A stretch of DNA of 64,000 bases from Haberlea rhodopensis (GCA_907163345.1 CAJQUN010000014.1:4340001-4404000); one strand, 5' to 3'. Counted from the stretch's first letter, positions 22,089 to 34,068 are shown. Made by a program: numbers and translations. Notes: generated by a model from the letters alone, not told the origin.

Positions 22089-22786
22089 ACCATTAGTTAA
22101 TCACTTCGCGCAAAAACTGTGTGGGTGCTATAAATTAGGGATAATTACATCTACATCTTCTCGATTTTGGCCTATTTACAGAAAGCTCACATTGACTTTG
22201 GAAAATTACAGGGACCTTCCCTGCCGTTAGTAAACTTAACGGCCTTTACAAAAACCTCCCCTAATTTTTATTGAATTGCCCCTGATAATAATACAATTAG
22301 ATAATATTGAATGTATTTTTACATATAAGTAGTTTTAAAATATTATCATTAATATGAAAGCTAGTTTATAGTTTAAAAATATTTAATAAATAATTCTTTG
22401 AAATAAATAAAAAAGAAACAAAAAAAGAAATATAAAAAATAAAAGAAATAAATAATAATATGACACAATAGGGGGTATAATTATAATATATATTATATTA
22501 TAGGGGGTATATATGTAATGTTTTGTTAATTTTATATTACATATAGTATAATGGGTGTATCTGTAATGTTTTGATAATTTTATGTTAAATATATAAGATG
22601 GCAAAAACGTCATTTCGCGTATTCTGTTAATTATTTTTACGGTGTTATGTCTGGAGGGGAGGTCTCTGTAATTTTCCAAAGTGGAAGGGAGCTTTCTGTA
22701 AATAGGACAAAGTTGAGGAGTGTAGATATAATTATCCCTAATTTATAGCACCACAATTTTTTTGCGCGAAGTGATTAACTAATGGT
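22089..22786. mobile_element. nested palindromic MITE-like element
   Basis: The outer arms (22089-22136 and 22741-22786) are inverted copies built on ccattagttaatcacttcgcgc, each ending in ctataaatta. The inner arms (from 22138 and ending at 22738) are inverted copies of about 85 bp beginning gggataattacatctaca and reading through ctatttacagaaagct and ctttggaaaattacag. The centre is AT-rich with no coding capacity. The inner unit is a sequence type common as MITEs in plants. Whether the inner element inserted in the outer one or both are one long inverted repeat is undecided. Confidence 0.75.
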
Positions 22787-23460
22787 TAAATTTATGTTTT
22801 TAGATGTAAAGTTTTGAACTCCACATTTACTTAAAAAAAAAAACTTTGTTAGATATTGACTTGAGCGGTCCTACTTCTATAAACTCGGTTTTGTAAACAC
22901 CAATATACATATATACATATTCATGTATCTTTCTTTACAAACACCAGATCCATTTTTATTATTTTCCTTGACACGAGGGTACTACCCGAAACATTTTCAA
23001 TGGAAGCATGATGGAGCCTATACAATTATAGTTTAGCGGATTAGGTAGATGTCATAAAACTGGAAGATTATTAACATAAGATACCTTACAAACCAATGTA
23101 CCAATGATTAACCTATTGAGCTTTATAAACTCTAGCCTAATTAGTGACTCAATCTCAACTATAAATATGTCATCGCACATTCTCTATGGTTAAAACTCCA
23201 ATTGGAACACTCTCATAGATAGGTTTACACCAAACTAGCACTTGTGTTATCTTGTAGTTATAGATCTGGTAAGACTGATTGGACTTGAAGGATCACCGCT
23301 TTGAGATCTACGTCGAAGAACAATAATCTTTTTTCATACACTTATATTTGATATTTGTATGTTGTATATGAATCAAGACAAATCAGTCGTCCCGGGTTAA
23401 GACCTGTTTATGTTTTATATTTCTGATGCGTTTGAATCTGACACTCGGGGAGAAATCCAA
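22787..23460. other. intergenic region
   Basis: No gene or element recognised. AT-rich with short open frames only. Confidence 0.5.
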
Positions 23461-23461
23461 C

Positions 23462-23462
<1 letters not shown>

Positions 23463-23510
<48 letters not shown>
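23463..23510. repeat. (AT)n microsatellite
   Basis: A nearly uninterrupted run of about 24 AT units read directly. Confidence 0.95.
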
Positions 23511-23511
<1 letters not shown>

Positions 23512-23612
23512 TATATAGTGGTGTAATTATTCAAGTTGGAAGCCATGAGTTCAAATCTACACCATAACATATGTTTTATATTTAAAAATGGAAAAAAAAT
23601 AAAATAAATATG

Positions 23613-24058
23613 TTCACAGGTATAGATGTCAAACGGAGCGGACAACATCAGGCACGGCACGTCACGAAGCGGCACGTTTTGCTACAGTGTCGTGCTGTAG
23701 CCGTGCCGTGCCAGGCACGACACTGTAGCATGGGCCGTGCTGGGCCATAGGGTACCGGCCCGTGGGCCTGCACGGCACGGCTCGAATCTGTAATTTTTTT
23801 TTTATTTTTTTAGTGTAGCGATCGATCGGCAATTATGTGCCGATCGATCGACAATATTGTGCCGATCGATCGGTAAGCCAAAAATATAAAAAAAAACTTG
23901 AAATGGGCCGTGCCGACAAGGCACTTAGGGGCCTTGTCGGGCCCTGCCTATTGTGGAAATGGGCCAGCACGGCACGACCCATTTTCAAACCTTGCCGGCA
24001 CGGCACGACACGCATAGTTTCGTGCCGGCACGGCCCGTTTGACACCACTATTCACAAG
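23613..24058. mobile_element. 430-bp non-autonomous hAT-type element
   Basis: Element 23621-24050 starts tatagatgtcaaacgg and ends ccgtttgacaccacta, an inverted repeat built on tgtcaaacgg. Flanks TTCACAGG (23613-23620) and TTCACAAG (24051-24058) form an 8-bp target duplication with one change. It is far more GC-rich than its surroundings, with many copies of ggcacggc and gtgccg. A central block (about 23819-23873) has three gatcgatcgg dyads. No transposase frame. Confidence 0.85.
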
Positions 24059-25853
24059 TTCGAAAATTATGACTCGTTGTCGTCCCGTCTATATACGGTC
24101 CGATTACGGGTCAAATTCGTCAAACCGTTGACCCGATTAATTGGCCCGTTGACCACAGACCAATTCAGGATTATTTAGGACCATTGGCCAGGTCTAGATA
24201 CCCACTATAAGTATCGTTTAACATATTTTGCTAGTGTGGTTGGAGAACTAGTTAGTATAAATTCAATGTTCGACTAAAAAAAATTTAAAAGCCAAAAAAA
24301 AATTCATGATTTAATTCATTTTCAATATTCTAATATCATAAAATTGCCTTTAATAGCACATTTTTAGCATGGAAATTGGTAATTCTAATTTTATTTATAT
24401 AATTAGATATCTATTTTTTTCATATTTATTAGCACGTATAAAAGAAAGGAACATCACATTTTACGATGGGTTTTGCCTTCACTCCGTCGAAAATTCTAAA
24501 AAAATTTAATAATGGAACTAAATAAATTTTATATAATATGATTGGATCATTAAACAATATCATTGAAAGAACGACACGCACTCATTAGTGATATTATTTT
24601 TGTTCTATGCTCTTGAGCGGCATATCAAACTCTTAAATGAAAATATTTTATATTCAAGGTTGGAGCAGTGCCCTAAGATAACAACCTCCCTCCCACGTTG
24701 GTGGGTTTGATGCTGTCGTTAATGACAAGTGCCCTTAAGGACAAATAAAACCTTTAGATAAGAATATTCATATCAAAGACATTACACCATAGGACATTAT
24801 TCATGGAGATAACATGAAATTCTTTGATACATCTGGTGCACCAAAGACCAACACACATACACATTTATACATACATATATCTACATTGGATATACGTGTT
24901 GATCTTTGATACATCGGGTTTACCCAAGAATTTTCGGTTACGCAACACCATCCCCATGTAAAGTATTAATTTGATATCATATTTTACATCAAAAGGGCTG
25001 CATTATTATTTTTCAAATAAAAAATTGAAACAGCTTCGAATTGCTGAATCTTGTGTCTCGTTTTTGTTTTATATGAGTGTTGACAACTACACTTTTATAA
25101 TCAAATCTATGTGTCGTCCCAACGTAAAATGTATGAATAATACTTTCTAAAAAGAGCAAATTAATTTAAATCTCGTGAAAAAGAACTCGGAATTTTTTTC
25201 TTTTGAAACATATATTCGCAGTTATTTGCTGACAAAATTCATAGCAGAGAACTCTGCATGGCATTTGTTTAAAAGCTTCCAGTTTTACATTTTCTCGTTT
25301 ACTTTAGCAGCTTCTCCCGAGTTTGTATTTAGTCATTACTTAATTTATTTCCTGTTGTTTCTGGATCTCTTGGGTTGTATTCCTTAGGGTCGAGTACATA
25401 TTGTGCTCCTTTAATATACTATTTTGTCTTATCAAAAACATAAGAAACGCTAATTTCGGCTATTAATTAAGAATAAAGGAAGATAAAAAAAAACCCAATA
25501 TAACGGAATAAACATCACATAATTCTAATTAAGAAAGATGAAAATATCTTGATTTCTTCATGCTCAAAGATGACAACGAACGCCTTTAGTTATCAAAACT
25601 TGAACTTATCAAATACAAAGTACAAAATCAAGAAAATAGGATGAAGAATTCAAGTCAATAGAATAACTCATTATCTTGGATATTATAAATCTCCAAATAT
25701 ATACATAACTAAGGCATGATTATAAGGACATCATGTCTTAAAATGTGAAGCATTATATAATAAATAATAGTTAAGAGACCCCCTTGTCTTCAGTCCTCTT
25801 TTCCAAGAACAATCCAATCTTTGAGAAGGAACAAGTAGATGATATTATGAGCA
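24059..25853. other. intergenic region
   Basis: About 1.8 kb with no supported gene. A weak inverted or direct similarity around tttgatacatc (24818 and 24908) is noted only. The right part holds the 3' flank of the GOLVEN gene. Confidence 0.5.
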
Positions 25854-26498
25854 TCAGTTGTGGCTCGGCGGATGAGTTTTTGGTGGCAAATAATCTAAGT
25901 TAAACCCTGGTTCTGGTTCTGGTTCTGGATCTTCCCTTTTCTTGTTAGGCACCCTCCAAGAAACACTTGCTAAGGACTCATTTTCTGTGGCATCCGATGC
26001 TTGTATCCATGAATTATCCTTGTTTCCACCGCTGACCTTGATTGCTTCCTTGAATTCGTCTTCCTGTTCGGGCTCGTCGGACGAAGACTTCTTGCTTTTT
26101 TGAATCAAAACCCTTGCATCATTCAACCTCTCATTTTCCTGCATTAAACCCTAAATCAAAGATGATAGTCAAATGTTGTGAAATTACAATTAAAGCTTGA
26201 TTACCAAATTCTTGAAATAATATGGCAAAAAAACTTTTAAAAATTAATGTTTGGTGATTGAGATAAATGTTGAGGAGGGATCGATTGCCGCCAACAAATA
26301 TCCGATCCATTCTTCACTACCAAATAGCTAAGAATTAAAGTAAAAAAAATAAAAAAAAGCACTTCAATATATTACCTGTCCTCTTGAGCTGTGAAGTTCT
26401 TGTGTAGGCTCCTTCTTATTCACCATTCCAAGACTTCTAGCATTACAAACATGGAAAGAAGACAAAACCACTAATACAAGAGATAATATGACTGACAT
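25854..26498 (-). CDS. GOLVEN/RGF (CLEL) secreted peptide precursor
   Basis: Two minus-strand exons: 26498-26376 (41 codons) and 26138-25854 (94 codons plus TGA), joined in phase 0 across CAG|gtaata ... atgcag|GAA, give 135 residues. The first 20 or so residues (MSVILSLVLVVLSSFHVCNA) form a signal peptide. The middle is hydrophilic and acidic, with an EPEPEPEP run. The end is DYLPPKTHPPSHN, fitting the GLV/RGF signature DY-x2-P-x3-PP-x-HN, with the Asp-Tyr site for tyrosine sulfation and a Pro for hydroxylation. Such peptides signal through RGI/RGFR receptor kinases in root meristem and gravitropic growth. A TATA box (gtataaaaac in minus sense, about 26615-26608) lies about 110 bp upstream of the ATG. 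The precursor appears intact; the exact family member is not assigned. Confidence 0.93.
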
Positions 26499-26607
26499 CT
26501 GAGGCAAAAAAGATATCTCCAAATTAAGCTAAAGCTTCAACACAATTATTAGATATTTAGATGAAATCGTTCTCCACGACCCGTATGAAAACGAGCGATC
26601 TACGCGG

Positions 26608-26615
26608 TTTTTATA
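26608..26615 (-). promoter_or_regulatory. TATA box of the GOLVEN/RGF gene
   Basis: TATAAAAA-type motif in minus sense about 110 bp upstream of the ATG at 26498. Position and sequence fit a plant core promoter. Confidence 0.6.
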
Positions 26616-26619
26616 CAAA

Positions 26620-28230
26620 AAAATGAAGATTTGTAACATGCAGCTGTGTCAACAACACAAGAAGAAGAAGAAGAAGCAGTGATATATGCTTATTCTTAAG
26701 CCCACGGAAGTATACTTATTACTATATCGGTAGTGATATAATAACTATAAAAACCTACCATTTCTATAACGTGAGTATTGATAAAAGTACATGATTTGAG
26801 GATAAATTACAAATTCAGCAATTTGCTATCCCCATGAATCTTTTTGAAACAGCTTCTTACATTGTAGGGAATGCTACATATATTAGGCTCAATGGGCCCG
26901 ACCCTCCCGAAACAGCGCATCGTGGGAGCTTCTAGTACCGGGTTTGCCCAATATTTTTAATCAAAGGTTCATAGTTTTTGGAAACTTATTTATATTTGAT
27001 ACTTACGTAATTGTCATTAATATCTCTCGTTTAATACATTAGTATAAAATATTCAAAGAGTACAAAGAAAAATTCGATCGAGTAATTTTGTACGTGAAAG
27101 AACAAGAAAACCAATAATCAAGCAAGAGCTTGTCCAATTTGTTTCCTCCGAGGAACTAACCCTCGTTCTCTTGTCTCTGTGTGTTGTGGCTCGGGTTCCT
27201 CATTTCTTGTTCTAACTTTACCCCAACCATGTTACATGGAAAACCTAAATTGAGTATTATCTTAATCTTCAATGTCAAAAATTGAGAAGCCTTTATTAGA
27301 TAGTACAAGTTCTCTAATTATTAATTAATAATTCTATACTTTTTAGGGGAATGATCAAGTGTAAATTGTATGCTTTTGATGTTTTGACCTTTGAATTGTT
27401 TAAAGAGAATAAACTTATTCGTTTAAATTCAAAATGCTGTCGTTAAAGCAGAGAAACATAGTATGAGTTAATTCGATGCTACCCCTATAGCGAAATTTTG
27501 GGATATCACCTTAAGGGTAGATCCGATAGTCTACAAATGGGGTCACATACGATTTTTCATATCGTCTCACAAAAATTATATTTTAAGTACGGTGCAATGA
27601 TTTTATCCTTATTTTGAACATAATCACATGTATTTTGCTGGTATTCCAATATTATTATAAGCTATTTAGTGATTAAAAATATTTGAATTTCATCTATATG
27701 ATTTGTTTGTGATGAGGTAAAATATATATGTATGAAGATGGTCATATGACCAGTATTGACTTAGATAAATATTCACGACGAATGATGATCACTCATACGT
27801 AAATGTATTGCATACTACGGTTTAGTTTCTGCTTTAAATAGTTATTCACTACCTATCCTAGAATCAATTACATTATCCACGACAACATGTTTATGTTGTG
27901 TAATGGTTATTATGGGCTTGCGATTGCTTTTCAAAACTGTTTATCTGCTTTTCAGACCAAAAAATAGATTTTGAGTGTTTTATTTCAGTGCTTCTACTAT
28001 TATTTCTCTAAAAATAAGCAGTTAAAAGCATAAGCATGTCATAAGATATTTTCGCTGCTTTTACTTGTGTGGTGACAATTTTGTAATAATTTGAAGTTCA
28101 TTAAATATAAACATTCAATGCTTTTAATTAAAAATAACTTTTTCCAACTTAAGCAAAAGCAACATAAACAAAATTTGAATAAGCAATTGCAAATACCCTC
28201 TTAGTGGCTCACATTTTGTCCTAAAATATA
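26620..28230. other. intergenic region
   Basis: No gene recognised. It includes a short GAA run near 26662-26675 and otherwise ordinary AT-rich sequence. Confidence 0.5.
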
Positions 28231-28239
28231 TATGTATTT

Positions 28240-28241
28240 CA

Positions 28242-28275
<34 letters not shown>
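28240..28275. repeat. (AT)n microsatellite
   Basis: Run of AT units seen directly. Confidence 0.9.
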
Positions 28276-28277
<2 letters not shown>

Positions 28278-28429
28278 ATGGATGATTCCCGATCACGAGA
28301 AGGTGGACTCCGAAGAGCAAGTATTGAAGTGATTATGCTTATGATGCCCGAACAAAGTATGACGAGCAGAGTAAGCCTGAAAGCCAAAAGGGTACATGGG
28401 CATTGAGTGTATCCCCGGCTTTGTCACTC

Positions 28430-28720
28430 CGACAATCAAATCTGTGCTCGGTTAAACAAATGATGCAAGAATCAAAGAAGCAAGGGAATATGGATTCTTC
28501 ACAATATGCTAAAAAATAGTATGGAGAACCTGTTGTATATTTTGAGAGTACTTTGGGAGCAATTGAATTGTCATGTTTATGTCGTCTGATGCTTGTATAT
28601 ATAGTGGTGCATTCGGCACTTATGGCCCGCCAAATCCGGAGCATGATCTGTCGACGACCATGACACAATTAGCTCGTAACGTGCCTGGGAAATCAAACCG
28701 TTAATTTTATTTGATTTGAC
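28430..28720 (-). repeat. possible diverged Tat-type LTR fragment
   Basis: Blocks such as aaatccgga-catgatct, a nearby tatagtg, and gaaatca followed by ccgttaatt occur in the same order and orientation as in the Tat LTR at 31039-31640. In minus sense the fragment has a TATA-like ctatatatacaag at about 28604-28594, as the Tat LTR has actataaatac. Boundaries are not visible. Confidence 0.4.
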
Positions 28721-29985
28721 GAACTGATACAACAATACTTCCAAAACTAGAAATTTCATTTATTACCATTAACTTAATTAAGAAAAAAGCAAAATGAGAT
28801 ACGACGTTCTATTCAATGGACATAGACAAAGAATAGAAAATTTTCGAGTTCGCAGTTATTTATAATAATTTCTCTAATCCAAATGAAGAAATGCATTATG
28901 CCAGCTTCTCTTGTTAATAAGTGATGGATTCTCATCCTCTGAAATATTTCTTACCTTTAATTAATGAATCGTATCCCTTGCACGAAACGTTCTTACCATA
29001 CTTCTACGACAAGAATATTTAACTTAATTTGAGACAAACTCATGAATTTAATATGGCATTCTATTCAATGCACATAGACAAAAAAAAAATGCAGAATGCC
29101 AAAAGTCGAATTAATTATGCTTTATATAATTTAATCATTAAAATTTTAAAAAATATTTTTTATTTTTGCGAGTTGGGTTGGAGGTTTTCCAACTAGCCTG
29201 GAGGCTGTGCCTAAAAGGGCTAACCCGTTTGAATTGACGGATTGTGCTGGCCAACTTGTTTGGGTCCAGATGGTCAGTTGACACAATAGCCAATGCCGTC
29301 AAATTATTATAAATATTTAATTTTGCTAAAAAAAAATTAAAAGGCTAGCCACTCAAAAATTTAAAATTACACACATTTGCGCATAATTGTATGTATATAT
29401 GGTCCAAACGTCAAGCTATTGTTCGTTCTTTTATCGTAGTGAGGGATGTAAAAATTTACGAATTTTGTATTTACTATTTATTCAAAATTAGATATGCATC
29501 GATATAATTGAATCTAAAATGATAGTTAGAGTGACGAGTAAATCGAATCAACCTAAACATTATAATATTTTTCATACGCAAACTCAGTTATTGAACCGGC
29601 TTAGTCCCTTAAAATTATATAAATGTTCTTGCTTCCTATTCTCTCAAACTCAATCAAACCAACTCATTTCACTCTAGTTTCATTACTAAATCCGTAGCAA
29701 AATAATATTTTGAATTATGACTTCAATTACTAACCTTATTCAACTTCAAATATTTTTAGAATATAACTATTAGCATATGAAAGTTTGGTTTGAGTTATTG
29801 TTGCCCCCAAGGTGCAACGCCACTGGATATGAATAAATATTCTCATCCAAAAGTTGATGAGTTCTTAAGAGCATCATCAATCTAACCGAAAGTTCAGGAG
29901 CAATATATAACACGCATAACGTCACCTGTCGAACGAATAATCTTGTTCTTTAAGTTGAAGTTACAATCGTTATCATAAACTATAA
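28721..29985. other. intergenic region
   Basis: AT-rich sequence with no supported gene or element. Confidence 0.5.
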
Positions 29986-30705
29986 GAGCATCCACAATGA
30001 GATTGCATATTGCCACTAGGACAATTGCAAGTCCTAGTTGGCAATTACGATCTCAATTGCATGGATGAGAGGAACAATTGATAATTTGTAAAATTGCAAA
30101 TTTAGCAATTGCATTTACATTGCTACATGGCATTGCAAATGTAATTTCTTTTTTTTATAACTATTTTAGTGTTTAAAAAAAAATCACATTGATTTGTTAA
30201 ATATTATATATATAATTATTATAAATATTATAATGAAATAATATAAATATTATATAATATATAATTATTATAAATATTATATATATAATTATTATAAATA
30301 TTACATAAATATTTTACATAACTATTATATATAAATATAATATTTATAATTAAAGTATAAATAATATAGACACTATGATTATTTTTATTAATAATTATTA
30401 TAAATATTATTATTATATCACTATTATATATTAATATTATATTTTTAATTAAAGTATAAATTTGAAGAATATTTTATAAATTAAGCACATGGATTTATAA
30501 ATAAATATAATATTTAAATGTTTATTATAAATATGAGAATATATTAAATTATAGAAAAATATTAAGTGTGACCCATTAATTGAAATTGAAGTAAATTGCA
30601 GGATTGTTTGAAATTGTTGGATGTAGTAATTGCAAAAGTTATTGATATGGCAATGAGGCACATTTTTGAAATTGGATTATAATTGCATTGATAAAGATGG
30701 TCTAA
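29983..30705. mobile_element. Tourist-like (PIF/Harbinger) MITE
   Basis: Element 29986-30702 begins gagcatccacaatgagattg and its right end in reverse complement reads gaccatctttatcaatgcaa, an imperfect inverted repeat. It is flanked by TAA on both sides (29983-29985 and 30703-30705), the 3-bp target of PIF/Harbinger elements. The inside is very AT-rich with repeated ataattattataaatatt blocks and no transposase. Confidence 0.72.
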
Positions 30706-31038
30706 CCCATTTTATATATATTGAGGGACATTTCTTTCTTTTCTTGAAAGTAGATGGGCGGTTGACGGTTACTGGAGTGGCGAGCGACGGCACATCCAAC
30801 AGTTACCGAGGCGGTGGTGGATTAGCAACGACGTCTACACATTAAACGCCTCCTTAAAACTCGGCTTTATGTTTTATTAAAAAAAAAAAAAAAACTCGGC
30901 TTTATGTCTTGTAAGAAAAATTGGGACCTACATACCACGCTTGTCCCCACGCTATCTATCTATCTATCTATCTATATATATTTATTTATATATATATATT
31001 TATTTATTATTGTAAGCATAATTTACTGAAAATGTATC
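30706..31038. repeat. intergenic stretch with a TCTA/TA simple repeat
   Basis: A ctatctatctat run followed by tatatat (about 30952-31005) lies just left of the Tat LTR. No gene is seen. Confidence 0.7.
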
Positions 31039-31640
31039 TGATGTGATCCGTTATTTTCTGTATTCGGTAAAGTAAGTGCAACAAAAAATAACGTAGAAAG
31101 CACCACAATTTTTTACATTTAAAACCCTCAAGAATGAAGGAAAACCACTGGACCTTGTCTAGTATACATTTTCCACTATAAAAATTGATTTGTTACAGGA
31201 TTTGAATATGAAATGCTAATAACAAAACTTTAAATAAGAATATTGAAAAATGGGAAAAGATCGAACATACTATATGTGCCATCTTCGGAATCTTTTTTCT
31301 TCTCAAAAGTCCATCCTTTTACAATGAGGCCCTATGAACGTATTTATAGTGTTAATCCCGGTGAGTGGTATGCGAGAAATCCGGAACATGATCTCCTTTG
31401 ATTAAGGGCGTCATGGATTCCAGACGTGTCCGAGAAATCAGCGTGCCAATGACGCACGTTCGTCCGTACCCGTTAATTTGTCAGTTATGTCCGGGTCTTC
31501 CGCTATTACTTTCATTAAAAAACCATGCAGGGTTTAATGATGTTCGGGTACCTTGTGATCGGTATTCTGTCCTCGGGATATCTCGGTTCGGCACTTACGA
31601 AGGATTTTATTTGAGGAAACTGATTCATCACATGACATCA
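31039..31640 (-). repeat. 3' LTR of the Tat element
   Basis: 602 bp. In minus sense it starts TGATGTCATGTGATG after a purine-rich tract and ends CGGATCACATCA. Its first 290 bp on the plus strand align with 41834-42127. A minus-sense TATA (actataaatacg, near 31350-31339) fits an LTR promoter. Confidence 0.82.
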
Positions 31641-31655
31641 CCTCACCGCCCCTGA
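31641..31655 (-). other. polypurine tract of the Tat element
   Basis: In minus sense ttcaggggcggtgagg directly precedes the LTR start TGATGTC. The second Tat-type LTR at 45605 has a homologous acttcagaaggtgatg in the same place. Confidence 0.7.
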
Positions 31656-31860
31656 AGTAAAATAAAACAAGAATATTGAAGTCTTGTTTTATCGTCTTCG
31701 GGTAAAATCCTTGTTTGACCTGCTCGGGAATTTTTTCCGCTCTTCTTTCCCACCCGAAATTCAAAAGTTTCGCGCCGTTTCATTTTCCGAGGTTAATCTG
31801 CAACCATCATCCCCAATTATTTTAACGGTCTTGATCCTTTGACGTTTTAGCTGGTCTCTC

Positions 31861-31869
31861 CTATAAATA
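31861..31869 (+). promoter_or_regulatory. TATA box for the antisense gene inside the Tat element
   Basis: ctataaata on the plus strand, about 115 bp upstream of the ATG at 31976. Sequence and spacing fit a core promoter directing transcription opposite to the retrotransposon. Confidence 0.5.
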
Positions 31870-31975
31870 CTCGTCTCATTCCTGTCATTTTCACTGTTTG
31901 CTTCAACTTTCCTCCGAGCTAGTGTAAGATGATTGATCAACATCTTCCGAAATCTCGAACACTTATTTTTCAAGT

Positions 31976-34068
31976 ATGGCTTCTTCATCTGATGATTCTT
32001 CTATGAGAGAAATAGATATGTACAACACGCATATTGAGGAAAGAGTTGCCCATCTTCCTCCTCTGCCCCCATCCTCCTCGGATGGCGAGGAGACATTGAG
32101 TTCTTCAAATTCCTCGGCTGCTCATAAGGAGGAAGAACGGGCTAATACATAGCGAGACTTGGTGGCAGCTAAAGTCCCCTGGTTCGAAATTTTCAAGTCC
32201 AGGATCCAGACGAGCCAACATCTATCCAATAGTCGTACCAAATGGAAGATTTTGAGGGAAGTTCTATTATTGCTCCCACTGTAGGGTCTCGTCCCCATAT
32301 GCCCCCCGATGGCTATTTTTCCTTCTATTTAGACCAACTTTGAGGGGCCTTCACCTTCCTGTCCCCTCTTTCTTTATTGAAGTTGCTTCATATTTTGTTA
32401 TTTCCCTTAGCCAATTATTTCCCAACAGTTATAGGTTGTTGGCGGGCTTCTTCATCGTCATTTCTTTTTTGGGTTTTGTTCCTACCCCTGAACTCTTTCA
32501 CTGCTTCTTTCAGTTAAATAAGAAAGAGATCAGCCTTTTTTTATTTTTCTTCTCGAACAGGGGTTGGTTTCCTTAAGAACTATCATTCGTCCATAAAAAA
32601 TGGAAGAAATTTTACTTTTTGTTCGTCCACTCCAGCCCTGTGATTGTCCCATGGAGTGGAGAGAAAACCTCCCGAAGGGCAAGCCAATCAAGGGTCACAT
32701 TGAAATGGAACCATATATGTTGGTTCGTCGTAATCTTGGTGATCAGTGCTATAATCTGGCGGAGCTGATTGGCGACAGACTGTTGTACTTGTTCTTGCTG
32801 ACCCCGAAGGGTGCATCCTTGAAAATGCTCCTCGGTGAGTGTTTCTGAGCACTCTCTTTTACATGTAGATTTTGATTAACTTGTTCAAAGTAACCTCTGA
32901 ATGTTCTTTACAAAGACAAAGATGATGAAAGCTAGGATGGCTGAGAACTTGAAGACTAAGTCCAAAAGGGACAAGCTTCAATGCAGGTCTCGGGGCCAGC
33001 CTCTGCTGATCATACTCCTGCTCCTCCTACCTCACCGATCATTGACATCATGGGTTCACATGAGGATGAGTAGCCCCTAGTTCCTCGTCCTCGCAAAAGA
33101 GCAACCCCGAGGGACAGGTTGCTCCTCCTACCTCACCGATCATTGACATCATGGGTTCACATGAGGAGGAGTAGCCCCTTGTTCCTCGTCCTCGCAAAAG
33201 AGCAACCCCGAGGGCCAGGGTTCTTCTTCCCCCTCCTCAAAAAAAACTTCTTCTTCGATTATTCCTGACATACCTTGAGCCTCTTCTCAACCTACTCCTG
33301 GTGGTCCGAGCGGTCCTTGGTCCACCTCGAGATACCACATACCAACTGGGACTATTCTCCCCACGCCCCCCTTTTGAAAAAACCCGACCCCAAAATTTCC
33401 CAATCTATCCTTTGCTTTTCTCCCAACTCTCCTGACCGTAAGTATCTTGGGGAGCTGGCCTTCAGCAATCTCGTGAATGACTTCTCCACATCTTTTACCA
33501 GGGTAACTTTATTTTACCAAAAAATTTCCAAGTATTTATCTTTGATATATTTACTCTTTCTTCTTTTGTGCAGGCTCACATGATGGCAGGTGAACTCTTA
33601 ACCTGATTCCACTCTGTTCGCTCAGAGGTGGCTGGTCAGCGTAAAGAAGCTCATCAATTTCAAAAAATGTGTAAAGACATGAAAAAGACTGTGGGTATTT
33701 TGAGGAACGACATTCCTCTGTGAAGGCTGCTCATGAGAAGGCGCAGAAGGCCCTCGAAGACAAGCGTAGGAGGTCAGCTGATCTTGAAGAGGCCAACAAG
33801 ACCCTCTCGGAGCAATATAAGACCCTCTCTGTCATCTGTTGACGCTGGGATAGAGGAGGCCTGGATCACGAGGAAAGCTGACTTCTTGAAGTCTCCGGAG
33901 TACAACAATCTGATGGCAGACCGTGCCTCAAAATTCTTTGATCATGGGTTTGAGGCATGTGCTCATCAGTTTGAGGCGAAGGGTTATTCACCTGAGGGAA
34001 CTCCAACGGACTTCCTCGACCAAGTGGCTGCACTGGAATACCTTCTTCCCGAGCTCTTCGAGCCATAG
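31976..34068 (+). pseudogene. antisense extra gene of the Tat element (putative gypsy-type transposon domain), decayed
   Basis: On the plus strand, opposite to pol, ATG at 31976 opens MASSSDDSSMREIDMYN and stops at 32150-32152. Continuing pieces read as the plant putative gypsy-type transposon (transposase_28) domain: LPVPSFFIEVASYF, LFPNSYRLLAGFF and FVPTPELFHCFFQLN (32340-32576), then ECPMEW-like CDCPMEWRENLPKG and YLFLLTPKGASLKMLLG (32600-32845). A GT-AG intron-like gap follows. The C-terminal part (33733-34068) has a basic coiled-coil region and ends FDHGFEACAHQFEAKGY ... LPELFEP. Stops and frameshifts break it. Genes of this type lie antisense between pol and the 3' LTR in Tat elements; their function is unknown. 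Confidence 0.75.
33020..33221 (+). repeat. 101-bp tandem duplication inside the antisense gene
   Basis: Two adjacent copies beginning gctcctcctacctcaccgat at 33020 and 33121 differ at only a few positions (for example gaggatgag against gaggaggag). Confidence 0.9.

Noticed and set aside
22383..22679. 98-codon minus-strand frame
   Set aside because: AT-rich low-complexity reading inside a palindromic MITE; no codon bias or motif.
23837..24178. 113-codon frame over the GC-rich hAT MITE
   Set aside because: It arises from repeated ggcacggc words and crosses the element border.
24818..24935. Weak inverted/direct similarity around tttgatacatc
   Set aside because: Short, imperfect and without target duplication; not enough to call an element.
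31398..31764. Short frames on both strands next to the Tat LTR
   Set aside because: They lie in or beside LTR sequence and match no gag, pol or antisense-gene text.
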